This document shows positions 59,124-64,000 of a DNA stretch of 64,000 nt, in pieces; within the stretch, counting starts at the first letter, position 1, and each line of letters starts with the position of its first letter. A model generated the notes under the pieces. That model had not been told where the DNA came from and did not search any database. It was given only the letters and a program-made list of their open reading frames with translations. Position numbers and translations under genes: made by a program. This DNA comes from Vicinamibacterales bacterium (lineage in GTDB: Bacteria; Acidobacteriota; Vicinamibacteria; Vicinamibacterales; UBA2999), in contig JBAZYO010000005.1 of NCBI GenBank assembly GCA_041659285.1, forward strand, positions 124,001-188,000, given 5' to 3'.

Positions 59124-60062
59124 ATGAACATGGCCATCGAGTTCGCCAACGTCAGCAAGCGCTACGGCGCCGTGGAAGCGCTGCGCGGCGTGTCGTTCAG
59201 CGTTGGGCGGGGCGAGATGTTCGGGCTGATTGGGCCCGACGGCGCCGGCAAGACCACCGCCATTCGCGCGATGTGCGGCCTGCTGCACGTGGACGCCGGC
59301 CAGATCCGCGTGCTGGGCAAGGATCCGGTCAAGGATCACCGCGCCATCACCGGAACGGTCGGCTACTTCTCGCAGCGCTTCAGCCTGTACGGTGACCTCA
59401 GCATCGACGAGAACATCGCGTTCTTTGCGGAGATCCATGGCGTGACCGACTACCGCGCGCGGAGGGACCGCCTGCTTGAGATGACCCAGCTGACGCCGTT
59501 TCGCGGGCGGCTGGCGGATCAACTCTCCGGCGGCATGAAGCAGAAGCTCGCGTTGGCGTGCACCCTCGTTCACGAGCCGCAGGTCATCCTGCTGGACGAG
59601 CCGACTACCGGGGTTGACCCCGTGTCGCGCCGGGAATTCTGGAAGCTGCTCTCGCAGTTTCTCGCGCAAGGGATCACCATCCTCATGTCCACCCCCTATC
59701 TGGACGAGGCCGAGCGTTGCAGCCGCATCGTGCTGCTGCACGAGGGCCGGGTGCTGGCACTGGACGAGCCGGGTGCCCTCAGGTCGAGCCTGCCCGGCAC
59801 GCTGCTCGAGGTGCTGGTGGCGTCGCCGGCGGAGGCCCTGGTGAAGCTGAAGGGCCCGGGCGGCGTGAAGCACGCCCAGGTGTTCGGCGACCGCCTGCAC
59901 GTGTGGAGCGACCGCGACACCCCGGCCGGCGCCGAGGCCGACCTTGCGGTGATCGCCAGCCGCACCAACGTCCACCCGGACGGCGTCCGCGCCATCGTCC
60001 CCTCGCTCGAAGACGTCTTCATCGCGAAACTCGATTCTTCAAGAGAGACCGCCGCATCATGA
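59124..60062 (+). CDS. ABC transporter ATPase (YbhF N-half-like)
   Basis: The 312-residue nucleotide-binding protein has Walker A GPDGAGKTT (Asp in place of the usual Asn), signature LSGGMKQKLALACTL, Walker B VILLDEPTTGVDP and the C-terminal extension seen in drug-efflux ATPases (VRAIVPSLEDVFIAKL). It should power the permeases downstream. It resembles the first half of YbhF, which in E. coli is fused to a second ATPase. The stop overlaps the tolC start (ATGA). Confidence 0.93.
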   Translation: MNMAIEFANVSKRYGAVEALRGVSFSVGRGEMFGLIGPDGAGKTTAIRAMCGLLHVDAGQIRVLGKDPVKDHRAITGTVGYFSQRFSLYGDLSIDENIAFFAEIHGVTDYRARRDRLLEMTQLTPFRGRLADQLSGGMKQKLALACTLVHEPQVILLDEPTTGVDPVSRREFWKLLSQFLAQGITILMSTPYLDEAERCSRIVLLHEGRVLALDEPGALRSSLPGTLLEVLVASPAEALVKLKGPGGVKHAQVFGDRLHVWSDRDTPAGAEADLAVIASRTNVHPDGVRAIVPSLEDVFIAKLDSSRETAAS

Positions 60063-61378
60063 CGCGCACCCTTTCCGCATTCGTGCTCCTGACCCTGTTG
60101 CCGCTGCCGCTCCTCGCGCAGCCCGCGCCGATTCGGCTGACGCTCGCCGACGCGATTGCCCGCGGCTTCGAGACCAGCCATCGGCTGGCCGAAGGCCGCG
60201 CCCGCGAGCAGGGGGCGCAGGCCGCGGTGCGGGGCGCGCAGGCGGCGGACCGGCCGATCGTGTCGGCCTCGGCCGGCTACTCGCGCACCAATCACGTGCC
60301 GGAGTTCGCGTTCGTCCAGGGCAGCGTGCGCCAGGTCGTGTATCCGGACATACCCGACAACGTGGTGTCGCGGATGTCGTTCCAGTGGCCGATCTACACC
60401 TCGGGACGCGTGGACGCGCTCGAGCGTGCGGCCGCCGCGGAGGCCCAGGCGATTGCCGCCGACATCGACACCACCCGCGCCGACCTGCGGCTGGAGATCG
60501 TGCGCGCCTACTGGGCGGCGGCGACAGCCCGCGAAGCGGTGCGGGTGCTCGAGGAATCCACCGCCCGCGCCGACGCACAGCTGCGCGATGCCCGCCAGCG
60601 CTTCGACGTCGGCCTGGTTCCGCCCAACGAAGTGTCGAGCCTCGAGGCGCAGCGGTCACGGGAGCAGGCGCAGTTGATCGAGGCCAGCAACATCCGCGAA
60701 TCGACGCTGATCGACCTGAGGCGGCTCGCCGGCGTGGATCCAGAGACCGTCGTCGAGCTGGCGGACACGCTCGATGCGGGTGCATCAGGTGCATCGGGTG
60801 CAATAGGTGCGCTGGTAACGGAAGCGTTCGCGCAGCGGCCCGAGCGTAAAGCGTTGGCGCTGCGGCTTGGCGGCGTTGAAGCGCGGCAGCAGGCGGCCAT
60901 GACCGGCAACAAGCCCGTCGTCGCGTTCGGCGGCGGCGTGGACTACGCGAGCCCGAACCAGCGCATCTTCCCGCGCAAGGGCGAGTGGCAGGAGTCCTGG
61001 GATGTGTCGGTGAACGTCAACTGGCCGTTCTTCGATTCCGGCCGCACCAAGGCGCAGGTGGCCGAGGCCGCGGCCGCGGCCGCCGCCACGCGGGAGCGCA
61101 TTGCGGAGTTTGATTCGGTGGTGTCCGCCGACATCCGTCAGCGGCTGCTCGACCTGGACTCCAGCCAGGCCATGGTCAAGGCGGCGTCGGACGCCGTCCG
61201 CAGCGCGGCGGAGGCGCGGCGAGTCGTCGGCGATCGGTTCGCCGCCGGCGTGGCCACCAGCACCGACGTGATCGTGGCGCAGGTGGCGATGCTCGAAACC
61301 GAGCTGGCGCGGACGCGCGCGCTGGCCGGCGTGCGGCTGGCCGAAGCGCGGCTGCATCGCGTGCTGGGGCGGCCATGA
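60059..61378 (+). CDS. TolC-like outer-membrane efflux protein
   Basis: The 439-residue protein starts MTRTLSAFVLLTLLPLPLLA at 60059; the longer open frame to 59717 lies over the ATPase gene. After the signal peptide come two outer-membrane-efflux repeats with long helices (LTLADAIARGFETSHRLAEG, QLRDARQRFDVGLVPPNEVS). It forms the exit duct of the tripartite pump. Residues 241-251 (AGASGASGAIG) come from a GGTGCAT-type repeat. Its position between two ATPase genes is unusual. Confidence 0.9.
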   Translation: MTRTLSAFVLLTLLPLPLLAQPAPIRLTLADAIARGFETSHRLAEGRAREQGAQAAVRGAQAADRPIVSASAGYSRTNHVPEFAFVQGSVRQVVYPDIPDNVVSRMSFQWPIYTSGRVDALERAAAAEAQAIAADIDTTRADLRLEIVRAYWAAATAREAVRVLEESTARADAQLRDARQRFDVGLVPPNEVSSLEAQRSREQAQLIEASNIRESTLIDLRRLAGVDPETVVELADTLDAGASGASGAIGALVTEAFAQRPERKALALRLGGVEARQQAAMTGNKPVVAFGGGVDYASPNQRIFPRKGEWQESWDVSVNVNWPFFDSGRTKAQVAEAAAAAAATRERIAEFDSVVSADIRQRLLDLDSSQAMVKAASDAVRSAAEARRVVGDRFAAGVATSTDVIVAQVAMLETELARTRALAGVRLAEARLHRVLGRP

Positions 61379-62409
61379 CGGCGGACAAGGTCCGGCTAAA
61401 GCCGGACGCCACATTGCAGAAGCCGGACGCGACATCAGACACGCCAGAACATGTGGCGTCCGGCTTTAGCCGGACCGAGGATCTCGCCATCGACGTGCGC
61501 GGCCTGACGCGCAAGTTCGGCGACTTCGTCGCCGTGAACGATCTGTCGTTCTCGGTGAAGCAGGGCGAGATCTTCGGCTTTCTCGGCGCCAATGGCGCCG
61601 GCAAGTCCACCACCATCCGCATGCTGTGCGGGCTGCTCAAGCCGACCAGCGGCACGGCGTTGGTGGGCGGCGTGGACGTGAGCCGCGACCCCGAGGCGGT
61701 GAAGCGGCGCATCGGCTACATGTCGCAGCGGTTCTCGCTCTACGAGCCGCTGACCGTGGACCAGAACATCCGCTTCTTTGGCGGCATCTACGGGCTGTCG
61801 GGAGAGCGCTTCGCGGCGCGGCGCAAGTTCGTGCTGGCAATGGCCGGGCTCGACGGCCGCGAGAACACGCTCACCAGGGACCTGCCCGGCGGCTGGCGCC
61901 AGCGCCTCGCGCTGGGGTGCGCCATCCTGCACGAGCCAAAGATCGTGTTTCTCGACGAGCCGACCGGCGGTGTCGACCCGCTGTCGCGGCGGCGCTTCTG
62001 GGACCTGATCGGCAGCCTCTCGTCGAATGGCGTGACCGTGCTCGTCACCACGCACTACCTGGACGAGGCCGAGCACTGCCATCGCCTGGCGATCATCCAC
62101 GCCGGCAAGCTGGCGGCCATGGGCACGGCGAACGAACTGAAGCAGGTCTTCACCTCCCGGCCCATCCTGGAGATCCAGGCGGCGCATCCGGTCGCGGCCA
62201 TGGACGCGCTCGATCGCCTCGACAGCGTCGAGAAGACGAGCCTGTTCGGCACTGCCGTTCACGCCGTGATGCGCAGCGCGCAGACCTCGCCGGCCATGCT
62301 GGCCGCCGCCCTGGCCGGCGCCGGCGTGGACGTGCGCGGGATCGATCCGGTGTCGCCGTCGCTCGAAGACGTCTTTCTCGACGTGGTCGAGCGCGTGGGA
62401 GCCGCGTGA
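61375..62409 (+). CDS. ABC transporter ATPase (YbhF C-half-like) with repeat-coded N-terminus
   Basis: The 344-residue protein has Walker A GANGAGKST, signature LPGGWRQRLALGCAI, Walker B IVFLDEPTGGVDP and ends VSPSLEDVFLDVVERVGAA. The start at 61375 overlaps the tolC stop. Residues 5-34 (with VRLKPDAT and VASGFSRT) are encoded by a family A composite element; the normal ATPase sequence begins at EDLAIDVRGLTRKFG. The stop overlaps the first permease start by one base. It is the second ATPase of the split YbhF-like pump. Confidence 0.92.
   Translation: MTADKVRLKPDATLQKPDATSDTPEHVASGFSRTEDLAIDVRGLTRKFGDFVAVNDLSFSVKQGEIFGFLGANGAGKSTTIRMLCGLLKPTSGTALVGGVDVSRDPEAVKRRIGYMSQRFSLYEPLTVDQNIRFFGGIYGLSGERFAARRKFVLAMAGLDGRENTLTRDLPGGWRQRLALGCAILHEPKIVFLDEPTGGVDPLSRRRFWDLIGSLSSNGVTVLVTTHYLDEAEHCHRLAIIHAGKLAAMGTANELKQVFTSRPILEIQAAHPVAAMDALDRLDSVEKTSLFGTAVHAVMRSAQTSPAMLAAALAGAGVDVRGIDPVSPSLEDVFLDVVERVGAA
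61389..61476. repeat. Family A composite element with 26-bp perfect inverted arms, in frame
   Basis: Arms 61389-61414 and 61451-61476 are exact reverse complements, each containing CCGGCT(T/A)(T/A)AGCCGG; the 36-bp centre carries another half (AGCCGGACGC). The whole element is read through at the start of the ATPase gene. Confidence 0.93.
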
Positions 62410-63530
62410 TGGGCAAGATCCTGGCCGTGGGCTCGAAGGAGATGCGCCAGATCGTCCGCGATCGGCGGACGCTGCTCATCCTGCTGTTCATCCCCGCGTT
62501 CTTCCTGCTGCTCTACGGTTACGCCCTCAACTTCGACATCCGCGATGTCCGCCTCGCCGTCCAGGACCGCGACCGCAGCACGCAGAGCCGCAAGTTGGTG
62601 TCGGCGTTCGTCAACTCGGGGTACTTCAAGCTCGTGGGCTACGAAGACTCGGACGCGGCACTGGCGGGCCTGGTCGATGAAGGAAGAGTGCGCGCGATCC
62701 TGTCGATCCCCTCCGGCTTCGAGCACGACCTCACGCTCAAGCGCCCGGTCACGGTGCAGGTGGTGATCGACGGCGACAACGCCAATACCGCGTCGACGGT
62801 GTCAGGCTACGCGCGCACACTGATCGCCGAGTTCGGTGCGGTGCAGATGACCACCCGGAGCCCGGTTCCCGGATCCCGGCTCCCGGCCGTCCGCGTGGAA
62901 CCCCGCATCTGGTACAACCCGCAGCTGCGCAGCGCGCTGTTCCTCGTGCCCGGCCTGATCGCCTACATCGCGATGATCACCGCCGTGGTGTCGACGGCGC
63001 TCTCGGTGGTCCGCGAGAAGGAGCGCGGCACCATGGAGCAGGTGCGGATGTCGCCGGTGGGGCCGGTCTCGTACATCCTCGGCAAGGCGCTGCCTTACCT
63101 GGCCATCTCGTTCACCTCGGCGATCATCATCGTGCTGTCGGCCATGGTCCTCTTTGACCTGCCGATGCGCGGCTCCTGGCTGCTCCTGTGCTTCTCCCTT
63201 CTCCTCTACCTCGTCGGCGCGCAGGCGCAGGGTCTGTTGATCTCGACGATCGCCGACACGCAACAGGTCGCCTTTCAGCTGGCGCTGCTGTCGTCGATGC
63301 TGCCGACGATGATCCTGTCGGGGTTCATTTTTCCGATCTCGAGCATGCCGCCGGTGGTGCAGGCCATCACGCACATCGTGCCGGCGCGTTACTTTCTGGT
63401 CGCGTTGCGCGCCATCGTGCTGAAGGGCGCCGACATCACGGCGTTCTGGCAGGACCTGGCGGCGTTGGCGATCTTCGCCACCGTGGCCATGGGGCTGGCG
63501 TCGCTGCGCCTGAGACGGGAGTGGGCATGA
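62409..63530 (+). CDS. ABC-2 type permease (YbhS/YbhR-like)
   Basis: The 373-residue protein starts MGKILAVGSKEMRQIVRDRR at 62409. One N-terminal membrane helix, a large extracytoplasmic domain (about 45-180) and five or so C-terminal helices with VREKERGTMEQVRMSPVGP fit the ABC-2 permease family, and the region SGFIFPISSMPPVVQAITHI is typical. Residues 151-160 (SPVPGSRLPA) look repeat-encoded. It forms the membrane channel with the next gene product. Confidence 0.92.
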   Translation: MGKILAVGSKEMRQIVRDRRTLLILLFIPAFFLLLYGYALNFDIRDVRLAVQDRDRSTQSRKLVSAFVNSGYFKLVGYEDSDAALAGLVDEGRVRAILSIPSGFEHDLTLKRPVTVQVVIDGDNANTASTVSGYARTLIAEFGAVQMTTRSPVPGSRLPAVRVEPRIWYNPQLRSALFLVPGLIAYIAMITAVVSTALSVVREKERGTMEQVRMSPVGPVSYILGKALPYLAISFTSAIIIVLSAMVLFDLPMRGSWLLLCFSLLLYLVGAQAQGLLISTIADTQQVAFQLALLSSMLPTMILSGFIFPISSMPPVVQAITHIVPARYFLVALRAIVLKGADITAFWQDLAALAIFATVAMGLASLRLRREWA

Positions 63531-64000
63531 GGCGCGTGCTCCACTTGATGCGGAAGGAGATGCTGGAGCTCAAGATGGATCCGCGCCTGTTCAGCGTGGT
63601 CATCATGGCGCCGATCATCCAGTTGACGGTGCTCGGCTACGCCGCCACCACCGACGTCAAAGACGTGCCGATCGTGATCGTGGACGCCGACCGCTCGACC
63701 GAGAGCCGCGCCCTGATCCACCGTTTCGAGTCGTCTGCCAACTTCAAGATTGTCGGCATGCCGGGTTCGACCACCGAGATCGATCCCTATCTCGATCGCG
63801 GCGAGGCGTGGATGGCGCTGAACATACCCGCCAACTTCGGACAGGCGATGTCGTCCGGGCGGGCCAGCACGCTGCAGGTGGTGGCCGATGGCACGGACTC
63901 CAACTCCACCACCGTGGCGCTGGGCTACGCGCAGACGCTGATTGGCGGCTACGCGCAGGACGTGATCGCGGCGGCGGCGCCGGGTCTCCCCGTGGCGGCG
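63527..64000 (+). CDS. Second ABC-2 type permease, cut by the window edge
   Basis: The open frame begins MRRVLHLMRKEMLELKMDPR, overlapping the previous stop (ATGA), and continues without a stop to the end of the window (158 codons seen). It has an N-terminal membrane segment (LFSVVIMAPIIQLTVLGYAA) and the start of the extracytoplasmic domain (VPIVIVDADRSTESRAL), closely parallel to the upstream permease. The two probably form a heterodimer. Confidence 0.9.
   Translation, partial: MRRVLHLMRKEMLELKMDPRLFSVVIMAPIIQLTVLGYAATTDVKDVPIVIVDADRSTESRALIHRFESSANFKIVGMPGSTTEIDPYLDRGEAWMALNIPANFGQAMSSGRASTLQVVADGTDSNSTTVALGYAQTLIGGYAQDVIAAAAPGLPVAA

Noticed and set aside
59124..60062. Walker A Asp (GPDGAGKTT) as a sign of a dead ATPase
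   Set aside because: The catalytic Lys, Thr, signature and Walker B are intact, and the Asn position varies in active family members.

Overview
The window is high-GC bacterial chromosome with dense coding, many ATGA or GTGA start/stop overlaps and no rRNA, tRNA, phage, insertion-sequence or CRISPR signature that I could see. A VWA protein of the type expanded in Acidobacteriota, a TonB-dependent receptor with a carboxypeptidase-regulatory-like N-terminus, several secreted S9, M1 and M16 peptidases, a DUF1800/DUF1501 pair, a SYLF protein and SpoIIE-type phosphatases together suggest an acidobacterium, plausibly class Vicinamibacteria. That placement is inference from gene content, not from a marker gene.

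Layout. 1-2395 (+): end of an S9 peptidase, then a double-GAF PP2C phosphatase. 2389-21129 (-): an isolated atpB, an OB-fold lipoprotein, glnA, a three-gene sensory operon (membrane GAF protein, response regulator, hybrid histidine kinase), nuoG plus ccdA, an M1 aminopeptidase, a second SpoIIE phosphatase, a Kbl-type acyltransferase, a multispanning membrane protein and an aminotransferase. 21274-25764 is mostly (+): VWA protein, OmpA-like lipoprotein, GT2 glycosyltransferase, a CHRD protein (-), an SDR and a DUF1569 protein. 25745-37177 (-): aminotransferase, MTHFR-like protein, DUF4412 protein, a frameshifted S9 peptidase, HI0933-type flavoprotein, DinB protein, an M16 peptidase pair and an NhaR-like regulator. 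37210-41229 (+): purEK, a winged-helix/TPR regulator preceded by an unusual operator-like array, and a possible outer-membrane protein. After a penicillin acylase (-), 43873-55585 (+) holds ada, an FAD oxidoreductase with a small basic protein, the TonB-dependent receptor, a PIG-L deacetylase and the DUF1800/DUF1501 pair. 57389-64000 (+) is an efflux operon: TetR, HlyD, ABC ATPase, TolC, ABC ATPase and two ABC-2 permeases, the last cut by the window edge.

The most striking feature is a set of short dispersed repeat families, mostly palindromic or tandem, labelled A to J here. They lie between genes and also in frame inside genes, where they encode recurring peptides such as VASGFSRT, VRLKPDAT, GTLGTLGT and RGQTP. 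They sit in linkers, N-termini, a probable excised spacer of the acylase, and on stop or start codons. At least nine reading frames carry one. Several families stay open in both orientations. One family (D) has the same orientation just after three different stop codons. A 234-bp nested palindromic structure at 26994-27227 includes a perfect 30-bp-arm hairpin. This repeat system is the best candidate here for something poorly described.
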